From Lichenibacterium minor (GTDB lineage Bacteria; Pseudomonadota; Alphaproteobacteria; Rhizobiales; Beijerinckiaceae): a stretch of DNA of 33,967 nucleotides. The notes beneath the pieces are model-generated. The model ran no database searches. It saw nothing but the letters and a program-made list of their open reading frames with translations, and was not told the origin of the DNA. The stretch spans positions 1 to 33,967 of the forward strand of contig NZ_QYBB01000041.1 in the NCBI RefSeq assembly GCF_004137685.1, written 5' to 3'. The translations under genes and the position numbers were made by a program. Below are positions 8,185 through 16,397 of this stretch, one piece after another (position 1 is the stretch's first letter; every line of letters begins with the position of its first letter).

Positions 8185-9375
8185 GTGAGACTTCTGCGCT
8201 TCCTCGGCCTGCTCCCGCTGTTCGCCCTCCTGGGCGGCTGCGATTACGTGATCCTGAACCCGTCGGGCGACGTCGCCCTGCAGGAGCGCAACCTCATCCT
8301 GGCCTCGACGGGCCTCATGCTGCTGATCATCCTGCCGGTGATCGCCGCGACGGCGCTCTTCGCGTGGCGCTACCGGGCGTCCAACACCAAGGCCGCCTAT
8401 GCGCCGGACTGGAACCACTCGACCCAGCTCGAAGTGCTGATCTGGACGGCGCCGCTCCTCATCATCATCGCGCTGGGCGCGCTGACCTGGATCAGCACCC
8501 ACACGCTCGACCCGTTCCGGCCCGTCGGCCGCATCGACGCCAAGCGCGCCGTGCCCACCGGAACCAAGCCGCTGGTGATCGACGCCGTGTCGCTCGATTG
8601 GAAGTGGCTCTTCATCTATCCCGAGCAGGGCATCGCCACCGTGAACGCCGTGGCGGCCCCGGTGGACCAGCCGATCGAGTTCCACATCACCTCCGGCACG
8701 GTGATGAACACGCTGTTCATCCCCGCCCTTGCGGGCCAGATCTACGCCATGGCGGGCATGGAAACGAAGCTCGCCGCGGTGATGAACAAGGAGGGGACCT
8801 TCGACGGCTTCTCCGGCATGTATTCGGGCGCCGGCTTCTCCGACATGAAGTTCAAGTTCGAAAGCCTGCAGCCCGAAGCCTTCGCGGCCTGGGTCGAGAA
8901 CGCCAAGCACGCCGACATGAAGCTCGACGCCGCCAAGTACGAGGAGCTGTCGAAGCCCAGCGAGAAGGTGCGCCCGCAGTTCTACGCGACGGTGCAGCCG
9001 GACCTGTTCAACAAGATCCTCAACATGTGCGTCGACGCGAACAAGATGTGCGAGGACCAGATGATGGCCATCGACGCCACCGGCGGCGTCGCGGGCGAGA
9101 AGGGCGCGGAAAACCGCGAAAAGCTGATCTACGACGGCGCCAAGCTCAGCGAGGGCAACGAGGCCCCCGGCGCGACCTTCCCGGCCTCGGGCCGCGCCCC
9201 CAACACGCTGAAGACCGCGCCCCAGGGCATCGAGCCCAGCGGCATGGCGACCCAGTCCAACGAAGGCGGCGTGCAGAAGGACGACGTCCAGGGTAGGGGA
9301 AAGCCTCATATGGACGGCATGCCGATGGACGACGGAAAGGCGAACCCCGCGCCCGCGCAGATCAACCCGCACTGA
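8185..9375 (+). CDS. cyoA: Cytochrome bo-type ubiquinol oxidase subunit II
   Basis: 396 residues. A lipoprotein signal ends in LLGGC (lipid-modified Cys19), followed by two TM helices (about 40-62 and 85-107) and a periplasmic cupredoxin-like domain. The WKWLFIYPEQGIATVN and MNTLFIPALAGQIYAMAGM segments are typical of CyoA. As expected for a quinol oxidase, the Cys-x3-Cys CuA site is absent. The final 80 or so residues are an unusually long Gly/Asn/Met/His-containing tail not found in the 315-residue E. coli protein. The start is GTG with only a weak ribosome site; an overlapping ATG 11 bases upstream is out of frame and closes at once. It is the first gene of the cyoABCD-SURF1-kinase-regulator operon. 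Confidence 0.92.
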   Translation: MRLLRFLGLLPLFALLGGCDYVILNPSGDVALQERNLILASTGLMLLIILPVIAATALFAWRYRASNTKAAYAPDWNHSTQLEVLIWTAPLLIIIALGALTWISTHTLDPFRPVGRIDAKRAVPTGTKPLVIDAVSLDWKWLFIYPEQGIATVNAVAAPVDQPIEFHITSGTVMNTLFIPALAGQIYAMAGMETKLAAVMNKEGTFDGFSGMYSGAGFSDMKFKFESLQPEAFAAWVENAKHADMKLDAAKYEELSKPSEKVRPQFYATVQPDLFNKILNMCVDANKMCEDQMMAIDATGGVAGEKGAENREKLIYDGAKLSEGNEAPGATFPASGRAPNTLKTAPQGIEPSGMATQSNEGGVQKDDVQGRGKPHMDGMPMDDGKANPAPAQINPH

Positions 9376-9427
9376 ACGATACCGACGGCCCCGACGACGA
9401 CGAACGATCCTTGACGAGACCCATCGC

Positions 9428-11434
9428 ATGTTCTCGAACATCAACCTTCAGCAGCTGATCTTCGGGCGTCTCACGCTCGAAGCCATCCCCTACCACGAGC
9501 CCATCCTGATCCTCACCTTCCTCGGGGTGGCGGTCGGCGGTGCCGCGCTCCTGGGGGCCCTCACCTATTACAAGTGGTGGGGCTACCTGTGGAACGAGTG
9601 GTTCACCTCGATCGACCACAAGAAGATCGGCATCATGTACTGCGTGCTGGCGCTCGTCATGCTGGTGCGCGGCTTCTCCGACGCGCTGCTGATGCGCTCC
9701 CAGCAGGCGCTGGCCTTCAACGGCTCCGAGGGCTACCTGCCGCCGCACCATTACGACCAGGTGTTCACGGCCCATGGCGTCATCATGATCTTCTTCATGG
9801 CCATGCCCTTCGTCACCGGCCTGATGAACTTCGTGGTGCCGCTGCAGATCGGCGCCCGCGACGTTGCCTTCCCGTTCCTGAACAACTTCTCGTTCTGGAT
9901 GACCGTCGCCGGCGCCATGACGGTGATGTTGTCGCTGTTCGTGGGCGAGTTCGCCCGCACCGGCTGGACCAACTTCGCTCCGCTGTCGGAATCGTCCTAC
10001 AGCCCGGGCGTCGGCGTCGACTATTACATCTGGTCGCTGCAGATCGCCGGCATCGGCACGCTGCTGTCGGGCGTCAACCTCATCGCCACCATCGTCAAGA
10101 TGCGGGCGCCGGGCATGTCCTTCATGAAGATGCCGATCTTCACCTGGACGGCGCTGTGCACCAACGTGCTGATCGTCGCCGCCTTCCCGATCCTCACCGC
10201 CGTGCTGGCCCTGCTGTCGCTCGACCGCTACCTCGGCTTCAACTTCTTCACGAACGACCTCGGGGGCAACCCGATGATGTACGTGAACCTGCTGTGGATC
10301 TGGGGCCATCCGGAGGTCTACATCCTCATCCTGCCGCTGTTCGGCGTGTTCTCGGAGGTCACCTCGACCTTCTGCGGCAAGCGCCTGTTCGGCTACGCCT
10401 CGATGATCTACGCCACCGTGGTCATCACCATCCTGGCCTACCTGGTCTGGCTCCACCACTTCTTCACCATGGGCAACGGGGCAAGCGTCAACTCGTTCTT
10501 CGGCATCACCACGATGATCATCTCCATCCCCACGGGGGCGAAGATCTTCAACTGGCTGTTCACCATGTACAAGGGCCGCATCCGCTTCGAGCTGCCCATG
10601 ATGTGGACCGTCGCCTTCATGATCACCTTCGTGATCGGCGGCATGACGGGCGTCCTGCTCGCCGTTCCGCCGGCCGACTTCCAGCTGCACAACAGCCTGT
10701 TCCTCGTGGCCCACTTCCACAACGTCATCATCGGCGGGACGTTCTTCGGCATCATGGCCGGCGTCGCCTACTGGTGGCCGAAGGCGTTCGGCTTCAAGCT
10801 CGACGTGTACTGGGGCAAGTGGTCGTTCTGGCTGTGGGTGTCGGGCTTCTACTTCGCCTTCATGCCGCTCTACGTTCTCGGCCTGATGGGCGTGACGCGT
10901 CGCCTGAATCACTTCGACGACCCGTCGCTCCGGATCTGGTTCGTCATCGCGGCCTTCGGCGCCCTCCTGGTCGCCGGCGGCATCGGGACTTTCTTCTACC
11001 AGATCTACGTCTCGATCCGGGAGCGCGACGTGCTCGCCGACGTGACCGGCGACCCGTGGGACGGCCGTACCCTGGAATGGTCGACCTCCTCGCCGCCCCC
11101 GTCCTACAATTTCGCCTTCACCCCGATGGTGCACGACCTCGACGCCTGGACCGACATGAAGAAGCGCGGCTACGTGCGCCCGCTGAACGGCTACCAGCCG
11201 ATCCACATGCCCAAGAGCACGCCCGCCGGCATCATCCTGTCGGGCCTGTCCCTGGCGTTCGGCTTCGCCATGATCTGGTACATCTGGTGGCTCGCGGCGC
11301 TGAGCTTCGTCGCCATCGTGGTCTACACCATCGCCCACACCTTCAACTACAACCGGGACTTCTACATCTCGGCCGAGGAGGTGACCCGCACCGAGGAGCA
11401 GCGCTCGCGCATGCTCGGCCTCACCAAGGTCTGA
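9428..11434 (+). CDS. cyoB: Cytochrome bo-type ubiquinol oxidase subunit I
   Basis: 668 residues, about 15 TM helices. It carries the catalytic core of the proton-pumping heme-copper oxidase that reduces O2 with ubiquinol. Visible residues, offset by 10 from E. coli: Arg81 and Asp85 (RGFSD), the PPHHYDQ quinol-site histidines at 107-108, His116 (low-spin heme, TAHG), the WGHPEVY motif with CuB ligand His294, proton-channel Glu296 and Tyr298, the HH pair in WLHHFFTMG (CuB), and the AHFHN heme ligands. All known catalytic positions are kept. It starts 52 bases after cyoA, in the same operon. Confidence 0.97.
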   Translation: MFSNINLQQLIFGRLTLEAIPYHEPILILTFLGVAVGGAALLGALTYYKWWGYLWNEWFTSIDHKKIGIMYCVLALVMLVRGFSDALLMRSQQALAFNGSEGYLPPHHYDQVFTAHGVIMIFFMAMPFVTGLMNFVVPLQIGARDVAFPFLNNFSFWMTVAGAMTVMLSLFVGEFARTGWTNFAPLSESSYSPGVGVDYYIWSLQIAGIGTLLSGVNLIATIVKMRAPGMSFMKMPIFTWTALCTNVLIVAAFPILTAVLALLSLDRYLGFNFFTNDLGGNPMMYVNLLWIWGHPEVYILILPLFGVFSEVTSTFCGKRLFGYASMIYATVVITILAYLVWLHHFFTMGNGASVNSFFGITTMIISIPTGAKIFNWLFTMYKGRIRFELPMMWTVAFMITFVIGGMTGVLLAVPPADFQLHNSLFLVAHFHNVIIGGTFFGIMAGVAYWWPKAFGFKLDVYWGKWSFWLWVSGFYFAFMPLYVLGLMGVTRRLNHFDDPSLRIWFVIAAFGALLVAGGIGTFFYQIYVSIRERDVLADVTGDPWDGRTLEWSTSSPPPSYNFAFTPMVHDLDAWTDMKKRGYVRPLNGYQPIHMPKSTPAGIILSGLSLAFGFAMIWYIWWLAALSFVAIVVYTIAHTFNYNRDFYISAEEVTRTEEQRSRMLGLTKV

Positions 11435-11447
11435 GGGGGGCCGACGC

Positions 11448-12083
11448 ATGACACGCTCCCCCGAAGCCCTCGCCGACGACGGCGTCCTCAAGTTCTACGT
11501 GGCCGGCGACGACGGTCATGGCCACGCCGAAGGCGGGACCATGATCGGGTTCTGGATCTACCTGATGAGCGACTGCCTCATCTTCGCCAGCCTGTTCGCC
11601 TGCTATGCGGTCTACGGCCACGCCTACGCGGCGGGGCCGTCCCCCGCCGACCTCTTCGAACTGCCGACGGTGGCGCTCAACACGGCGCTGCTGCTCTTCT
11701 CCTCCATCACCTACGGCTTCGCCATGCTGGCGATGGAGAAGAACAACCGCGCCGTGACGATCTTCTGGATGCTGGTCACGGCGGCCTTCGGCATGGGCTT
11801 CGTGTATCTCGAGCTCAACGAGTTCGCGCACCTCATCCACGAGGGCGCGGGCCCGCAGCGCTCGGCGTTCCTGTCGTCCTTCTTCACGCTGGTCGGCACC
11901 CACGGCCTGCACGTTTCGGTCGGCATCCTGTGGATGTTCGTGCTGATGATCCAGGTGGCGTGGAAGGGCCTCGGCCCCGAGAACAAGCGCCGCCTCATGT
12001 GCCTGTCGATGTTCTGGCACTTCCTCGACGTCGTGTGGATCGGCGTCTTCTCCTTCGTTTATCTCGTGAGCGTGCTGCCATGA
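11448..12083 (+). CDS. cyoC: Cytochrome bo-type ubiquinol oxidase subunit III
   Basis: 211 residues with five TM helices, the E. coli-like CyoC length. Seen: a GTMIGFWIYLMSDCLIFASLF first helix, the FLSSFFTLVGTHGLHVSVGILWM segment and the C-terminal CLSMFWHFLDVVWIGVFSFVYL helix, all typical of heme-copper oxidase subunit III. The N-terminus is His/Asp-rich. The subunit stabilises subunit I and its proton uptake path. A GAGGGGGG ribosome site lies just past the cyoB stop, and its stop overlaps the cyoD start (ATGA). Confidence 0.95.
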   Translation: MTRSPEALADDGVLKFYVAGDDGHGHAEGGTMIGFWIYLMSDCLIFASLFACYAVYGHAYAAGPSPADLFELPTVALNTALLLFSSITYGFAMLAMEKNNRAVTIFWMLVTAAFGMGFVYLELNEFAHLIHEGAGPQRSAFLSSFFTLVGTHGLHVSVGILWMFVLMIQVAWKGLGPENKRRLMCLSMFWHFLDVVWIGVFSFVYLVSVLP

Positions 12084-12475
12084 GCGCCGGAAACGCCGCC
12101 GGAAACGTCCACGTCGAGGTCCTGCACGACCACGACGAGGCCGCCCACGGAACCCTGAAGAGCTACACGATCGGCTTCGTGCTGTCGGTGATCCTCACCG
12201 CCATCCCGTTCTGGCTCGTGATGGGCCACGTCATCGTCGACAGCCAGCTCAACGCCATCGTCATCATGGCCTTCGGCGCCGTGCAGATCGTCGTGCACAT
12301 GCACTACTTCCTGCACATGAACACCAAGTCCGAGGGCGGCTGGACCTTCCTGGCGCTGGTCTTCACCGTGGTGATGGTGGCGATCACGCTCGCGGGCTCG
12401 ATCTGGGTCATGTACCACATGAACGGCAACATGATGCCGATGAAGCCGGCCGACATGAGCACCATGAAGATGTGA
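12080..12475 (+). CDS. cyoD: Cytochrome bo-type ubiquinol oxidase subunit IV
   Basis: 131 residues with three TM helices. HGTLKSYTIGFVLSVILTAIPF (helix 1), AIVIMAFGAVQIVVHMHYFLHM (helix 2) and a third helix ending WVMYHMNGN are classical CyoD / COX4-prokaryotic marks. It assists CuB binding and assembly of subunit I. The C-terminus is Met-rich, which may matter for copper handling but is unproven. ATG overlaps the cyoC stop by 4 bases, indicating translational coupling. Confidence 0.95.
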   Translation: MSAGNAAGNVHVEVLHDHDEAAHGTLKSYTIGFVLSVILTAIPFWLVMGHVIVDSQLNAIVIMAFGAVQIVVHMHYFLHMNTKSEGGWTFLALVFTVVMVAITLAGSIWVMYHMNGNMMPMKPADMSTMKM

Positions 12476-12477
12476 CG

Positions 12478-13272
12478 ATGCGCTTCGCGCGCGTCCTCGA
12501 TGCCCCGGCGCCTCCCGCGCCGGGGTCCCCCGGCTCGCCGCGGCTCCGGTCCGGCGGCGGGCGGATCGCCCTGGTCCTCGCCGGTGTCGCCGCCGTCCTG
12601 CTGCTGATGGCGCTGGGAACCTGGCAGGTCTACCGCCTCCGCTGGAAGCTCGACCTCATCGCCGCCGTGGACGCCCGCGTCCACGCCCCGGCGGTCGCAG
12701 CGCCGCCACCCGCGGCCTGGCCCTCGGTGACCGCCGAAGCCGACCAGTATCGCCACGTCACGGCGCGCGGCACCTACGACAATGCGCGCGAAACCTTCGT
12801 CCAGGCGGTGACCGACGAAGGCCCCGGCTTCTGGCTCCTCACGCCGTTCCGCACCGACGACGGTTTCACCGTGCTGGTCAACCGCGGGTTCGTGCCGCCC
12901 GGCCGCCGCGACCCGGCCTCCCGCGCGTCGGGCGAGATCGCCGGCCCGACCCGCGTGACGGGGCTCCTGCGCGTCGACGAGCCCGGCGGCGCCTTCCTGC
13001 GCCACAACGATCCGGCCTCCGACCGGTGGTTCTCGCGCGACGTGGGCGCCATCGCGGCGAAGCGGAGCCTCGCCGGACAGGTCGCTCCCTACTTCATCGA
13101 CGCCGACGACGCGCCGGTGCCGGGCGGGTTCCCGGTCGGCGGGTTGACCGTGGTGGCCTTCCCCAACAACCACCTCGTCTACACCATCACCTGGTACGCC
13201 CTGGGGCTCGGCCTCGCGGGGGCCCTGGTCTGGGTGGTGCGCGAGGAGCGGGGCGCGAGGGCGCCGCGATGA
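12478..13272 (+). CDS. SURF1 family oxidase assembly protein
   Basis: About 264 residues with the SURF1 plan. TM1 is at about 28-48, followed by the GTWQVYRLRWKLDLI motif. A periplasmic domain carries RHVTARGTYDN and GFWLLTPFRTDDGFTVLVNRGFVP, and a second TM helix holds FPNNHLVYTITWYALGLGLAG. SURF1 helps insert heme into subunit I of heme-copper oxidases, and its place after cyoD points to heme o/b loading of the Cyo enzyme. The ATG at 12478 is two bases past the cyoD stop; a GTG at 12472 overlapping that stop is the alternative. Its own stop overlaps the kinase start (ATGA). Confidence 0.9.
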   Translation: MRFARVLDAPAPPAPGSPGSPRLRSGGGRIALVLAGVAAVLLLMALGTWQVYRLRWKLDLIAAVDARVHAPAVAAPPPAAWPSVTAEADQYRHVTARGTYDNARETFVQAVTDEGPGFWLLTPFRTDDGFTVLVNRGFVPPGRRDPASRASGEIAGPTRVTGLLRVDEPGGAFLRHNDPASDRWFSRDVGAIAAKRSLAGQVAPYFIDADDAPVPGGFPVGGLTVVAFPNNHLVYTITWYALGLGLAGALVWVVREERGARAPR

Positions 13273-14657
13273 GCGCCGCCGTCGCGCTGCCCGTGTCGGA
13301 CGCGCTGGCGCCTCCCTTCGCGGGGGACGCCGGCGTCGAAGCGGGCGGCGAGGACGCGCCCGGCCACAAGAACCTGCTGCTGCTGGTGCAACTGCGCTGG
13401 ATCGCCGTCGGTGGCCAGCTCGTCACCTTGGGGATCGTCGGGGCGGGGCTGCGGGTGGCGCTGCCGATCGGCCCCATGGCGGGCGTGCTGCTCGGGCTCG
13501 TGCTCGTCAACGCCGGCAGCCTCATCCGGCTGTCGCGGCCGTCGCCCGTCGCGCGGGCCGAACTGGCGCTCGCCATGCTGCTCGACATCGGGGCGCTGAC
13601 GCTGCAGCTCGGGCTGACGGGCGGCGCCACAAACCCCTTCACCTTCCTCTACCTCCTGCAGGTGACGCTGGCGGCGGTGCTGCTCGACGGGGCCGCTACC
13701 TGGGCCGTGGTGGCCGTGACGGCCCTGTGCTTCTGCGCCCTGACGCGCGCCTACCTGCCGCTCGACCTGTCCGGCCTGCCGGGCGCCGACCTGTTCGCGC
13801 TCCACATCGCCGGCATGCTGATCTGCTTCCTGCTCGACGCAGCGCTGCTGGTCGTCTTCGTCACCCGGGTGACGCGAAACCTGCGCGCGCGGGACGCACG
13901 CCTGGCGGCCCTGCGCCAGCGCGCCGCCGAGGAGGACGGCATCGTGCGGATGGGCCTGCTCGCCTCGGGCGCCGCGCACCTGCTCGGCACGCCCCTGTCG
14001 ACCCTGTCGGTCATCCTCGGCGACTGGCGCCGCATGCCGGCGCTCACCGGCGACCCGGAGCTGATGGGCGAGCTCGACGTGCTCGAGGCCGAGGTCCGGC
14101 GCTGCAAGGCGATCCTCACCGGCATCCTGGTGTCCGCCGGCGAAGCGCGGGGCGAATCCGCCGCCGCCACGACGCTTCACACCTTCCTCGACGAGCTCGT
14201 GGCGGAGTGGCGCGGCGCGCATCCCGCGGCGCAACTCCACTACGACGACGCGGTGGCGGAGGACCCCGCGATCGTGTCCGACACGGCGCTGAAGCAGGTG
14301 ATCGTCAACCTGCTCGACAACGCCTTCGAGGTGTCGCCGGATTGGCTGCGGCTCCGCGTCGGCCTGGAAAGCGGGCTGCTGCGCCTGTCGGTCGAGGACC
14401 GCGGGCCGGGTTTCGCCGCGGAAATCCTCGCCGACGTCGGCACGCCCTACCGGTCCACCAAGGGCCGGCAGGGCGGGGGGCTCGGCCTGTTCCTGGTGTT
14501 CAACGTGGTGCGCAAGCTCGGCGGCCGCGTGTCGGTGGGCAACGCGCCGGGCGGGGGCGCCGCGGTGGAGATGACGCTGCCCCTGTCGGCGCTGGCCGTC
14601 GCGGCGCGCGAGCCTGCCGGGCCGGCGCATGCGGGCCGGGACGGTGCCGATGGCTGA
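13269..14657 (+). CDS. RegB/ActS-like redox sensor histidine kinase
   Basis: 462 residues. About six TM helices (35-200) contain GGATNPF at 118-124, the GGxxNPF heptapeptide that senses ubiquinone in RegB/PrrB/ActS. The H-box is GAAHLLGTPLSTLSVI with phospho-acceptor His237, followed by RRCKAIL with Cys279, which sits like the redox cysteine of RegB (position inferred). The N-box is NLLDNAFE, with EDRGPGF (G1) and GGGLGLF (G2). Unlike canonical RegB (HELGTPL), the residue after the histidine is Leu, not Glu, so the usual general base is missing. It overlaps the SURF1 stop by 4 bases and the regulator start by 8. The context suggests the kinase senses quinone redox state, set by the oxidase encoded just upstream. 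Confidence 0.88.
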   Translation: MSAAVALPVSDALAPPFAGDAGVEAGGEDAPGHKNLLLLVQLRWIAVGGQLVTLGIVGAGLRVALPIGPMAGVLLGLVLVNAGSLIRLSRPSPVARAELALAMLLDIGALTLQLGLTGGATNPFTFLYLLQVTLAAVLLDGAATWAVVAVTALCFCALTRAYLPLDLSGLPGADLFALHIAGMLICFLLDAALLVVFVTRVTRNLRARDARLAALRQRAAEEDGIVRMGLLASGAAHLLGTPLSTLSVILGDWRRMPALTGDPELMGELDVLEAEVRRCKAILTGILVSAGEARGESAAATTLHTFLDELVAEWRGAHPAAQLHYDDAVAEDPAIVSDTALKQVIVNLLDNAFEVSPDWLRLRVGLESGLLRLSVEDRGPGFAAEILADVGTPYRSTKGRQGGGLGLFLVFNVVRKLGGRVSVGNAPGGGAAVEMTLPLSALAVAAREPAGPAHAGRDGADG

Positions 14658-15183
14658 CGACCGCCTGCTCGTCGTGGTCGACGACGACGAAAGCTTCGCC
14701 CGCACGCTGAAGCGCTCCTTCGAGCGGCGCGGCTATTCCGTGGTGGTGGCGCCGACGCTGGCGGACGTAAAGGCCCTGCTGGAGGAGCGCACGCCGGGCT
14801 ATGCGGTGGTGGACCTGAAGCTCGTCGGCGCCTCGGGCCTCGCCTGCCTCGACGCGCTGCACGCCCACGATCCCGACATGCTGATCGTGGTCCTGACCGG
14901 CTTCGCTTCCATCGCCACCGCGGTCGAGAGCATCAAGCTCGGCGCCTGCCACTACTTGGCCAAGCCCGCCAACACGGACGACATCGAGGCCGCCTTCTCC
15001 AAGGGAGCGGGCGACGCGGCGGTGCCGCTCGGCGAGCGGGCGACGTCCATCAAGACGCTGGAATGGGAGCGCATCCACGAGGTGCTGGCCGAAACCGGCT
15101 TCAACATCTCCGAAACCGCACGGCGGCTCGGCATGCACCGCCGCACGCTGGCGCGGAAGCTCGAAAAGCGCCAAGTGACGTGA
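14650..15183 (+). CDS. RegA/ActR-like response regulator
   Basis: 177 residues. The receiver domain has the acidic pocket DDDE (11-14), phospho-acceptor Asp55 (VVDLKL), Thr83 (LTGF) and Lys105 (LAKPAN). A short linker leads to a Fis-type helix-turn-helix, NISETARRLGMHRRTLARKL, which is nearly the RegA/PrrA/ActR signature. Canonical RegA has SIATALEAIRLGATHYLTKPAD where this protein has SIATAVESIKLGACHYLAKPAN. In the family this regulator activates or represses oxidase, electron-transfer and energy genes in response to redox state. ATG at 14650 has GGGACGG upstream. It is the last gene of the cyo operon. Confidence 0.92.
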   Translation: MADDRLLVVVDDDESFARTLKRSFERRGYSVVVAPTLADVKALLEERTPGYAVVDLKLVGASGLACLDALHAHDPDMLIVVLTGFASIATAVESIKLGACHYLAKPANTDDIEAAFSKGAGDAAVPLGERATSIKTLEWERIHEVLAETGFNISETARRLGMHRRTLARKLEKRQVT

Positions 15184-15238
15184 GGGCGGGAGCCGGATCC
15201 CATCGTTCCGGGCCCGCCGAAGCGCGAAGGAGCCCGCC

Positions 15239-15697
15239 ATGCCGTTCGTCAGCCTCACGCGCCTCCGCCTGCGGTCGATCCGCTTCCTGCCCGCCTTCGC
15301 GCGGCACAACCTGCGCACCCTGGCGCAGGTGAAGGCGGCGCCGGGCTTCCGCGGCGGCTCGCTGCTCGCCGACCGCGGCTGGGCCTTCTGGACCCTCACG
15401 GCCTGGGACGGCCAGGACGCCATGCGGGCCTATATGACGGCCGGCGCCCACCGCACCGCCATGCCGTACCTCCTCGAATGGTGCGACGAGGCGTCCGTGG
15501 CGCATTGGACCCAGGACGGCGACGCCCTGCCGTCCTGGGCCGAGGCGGACCGCCGCATGCGGGACGAGGGCCGCCCCTCGAAGCTGCGCCACCCCGGCCC
15601 GCACCACGCCGACCTCGGCTTCCGCGCCGCCCGAACCGCCGTCACGGCGCCCCTGCGGCCGGCGCCGGCGCGCGTCCCGGCCCCGGGCTCGGCTTGA
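15239..15697 (+). CDS. Conserved protein of antibiotic-biosynthesis-monooxygenase-like fold
   Basis: 152 residues. MPFVSLTRLRLRSIRFLPAF, then APGFRGGSLLADRGWAFWTLTAW and the MRAYMTAGAHRTAMPYLLEWCDEASVAHW segment, describe a small ferredoxin-like alpha/beta barrel resembling ABM or spheroidene-monooxygenase-like proteins. No cofactor or substrate is evident. The C-terminal 30 residues are Ala/Pro-rich and likely disordered. A strong GAAGGAG stands seven bases before the ATG. It follows the response regulator by 55 bases, so read-through from the cyo operon is possible. Functional assignment is weak. Confidence 0.7.
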   Translation: MPFVSLTRLRLRSIRFLPAFARHNLRTLAQVKAAPGFRGGSLLADRGWAFWTLTAWDGQDAMRAYMTAGAHRTAMPYLLEWCDEASVAHWTQDGDALPSWAEADRRMRDEGRPSKLRHPGPHHADLGFRAARTAVTAPLRPAPARVPAPGSA

Positions 15698-15738
15698 CGC
15701 GGGGGACGAACTTCGCATATATGAAGACGTGTTCATAT
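15694..15738 (+). promoter_or_regulatory. Promoter and SmtB-type operator of the metallothionein operon
   Basis: TTGACG (-35, 15694-15699) lies 17 bases before an ATATAT -10 (15717-15722). The -10 is embedded in the inverted repeat ATATGAA-GACGTG-TTCATAT (15719-15738). ATATGAA..TTCATAT is the operator type bound by zinc-sensing ArsR/SmtB repressors such as SmtB, ZiaR and CzrA. Overlap with the -10 fits repression in low zinc and release by zinc. Confidence 0.8.
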
Positions 15739-15751
15739 GTGGTGATCGAGA

Positions 15752-16102
15752 TTGGTCGACGACGACGTCGCTGCCCTGGCGGAAACCTTCCGGCTGCTGG
15801 GCGATCCGAACAGGCTTCGGATCGTGCTGAGCTGCCTCGACGGCCCGGTCGGCGTCGGCGCCCTCGCCGACAGGGTGGGGCTGAGCCAGTCGCTCGTGTC
15901 CCATCACCTCCGGCTGCTGCGGGCGACGCGCCTGCTGAAGGCGGGGAAGGCGGGGCGGCAGGTGTTCTACTCGCTGCCGGACTGCCACGTCCGGGACATG
16001 CTGACCAACCTCATCGACCACATGACCGAACCGCACGACCACGGAACAGACGCGGAGAACGACGATGACGGACGTGACGACGGTGAAGTGCGCCTGCGCT
16101 GA
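15752..16102 (+). CDS. smtB: ArsR/SmtB-family zinc-responsive repressor
   Basis: 116 residues. The winged helix includes LSQSLVSHHLRLLRATRLLKAGKAGRQVFYSL. The alpha-5 metal site is exact: Asp77-x-His79-x10-His90-x2-Glu93 matches Asp104/His106/His117/Glu120 of cyanobacterial SmtB and the site of CzrA. A His/Asp-rich tail follows. There is no Cys-x-Cys alpha-3 site, so an arsenic or cadmium sensor is unlikely. The start is TTG; in-frame alternatives upstream close at once. Its 3' end overlaps the metallothionein gene by 38 bases in another frame, and a perfect SmtB-type operator covers its promoter, so it should repress both genes until zinc (or cobalt/cadmium) binds. Confidence 0.88.
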   Translation: MVDDDVAALAETFRLLGDPNRLRIVLSCLDGPVGVGALADRVGLSQSLVSHHLRLLRATRLLKAGKAGRQVFYSLPDCHVRDMLTNLIDHMTEPHDHGTDAENDDDGRDDGEVRLR

Positions 16103-16232
16103 TTGCGTGTGCGTCGTGAAAACGGACGGCGCGGTGGAGAAGGACGGCCGCTTCTATTGCAGCGGCGAATGCGCCGACCACCACAAGGACGGTTCGGGCT
16201 GCCACCACGCCGGCTGCACCTGCCACGGCTGA
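16065..16232 (+). CDS. smtA: Bacterial metallothionein
   Basis: 55 residues with nine cysteines (9, 11, 14, 16, 32, 36, 46, 51, 53) and histidines at 39, 40, 47, 48 and 54. The pattern VKCACxxCxC, then a short linker, FYCSxxCADxH, and GCxHxGCxCHG is nearly that of Synechococcus SmtA (56 residues, nine cysteines), which binds a Zn4 cluster. The protein should buffer zinc and protect against zinc or cadmium. GGAG lies eight bases before the ATG. It begins inside the 3' end of the SmtB-like repressor gene (38-base overlap), giving tight co-expression. It is short enough to be missed by automatic calls. Confidence 0.95.
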   Translation: MTDVTTVKCACADCVCVVKTDGAVEKDGRFYCSGECADHHKDGSGCHHAGCTCHG

Positions 16233-16397
16233 CGCGGCCCCGATCGGGAGACGGCCGACGGCGCCCGGCGACCCCGGGCGAGGCCGCCCCCCGACATCCG
16301 CCGCCGTTCGCGCGGCGCACGCTTCCGGTCCCTGCGTCCCGTCCGTGACGGCGCGCAGGGCCGTCGGCCTGGAAGAGACCGCCCCCGGGGTGACGCC

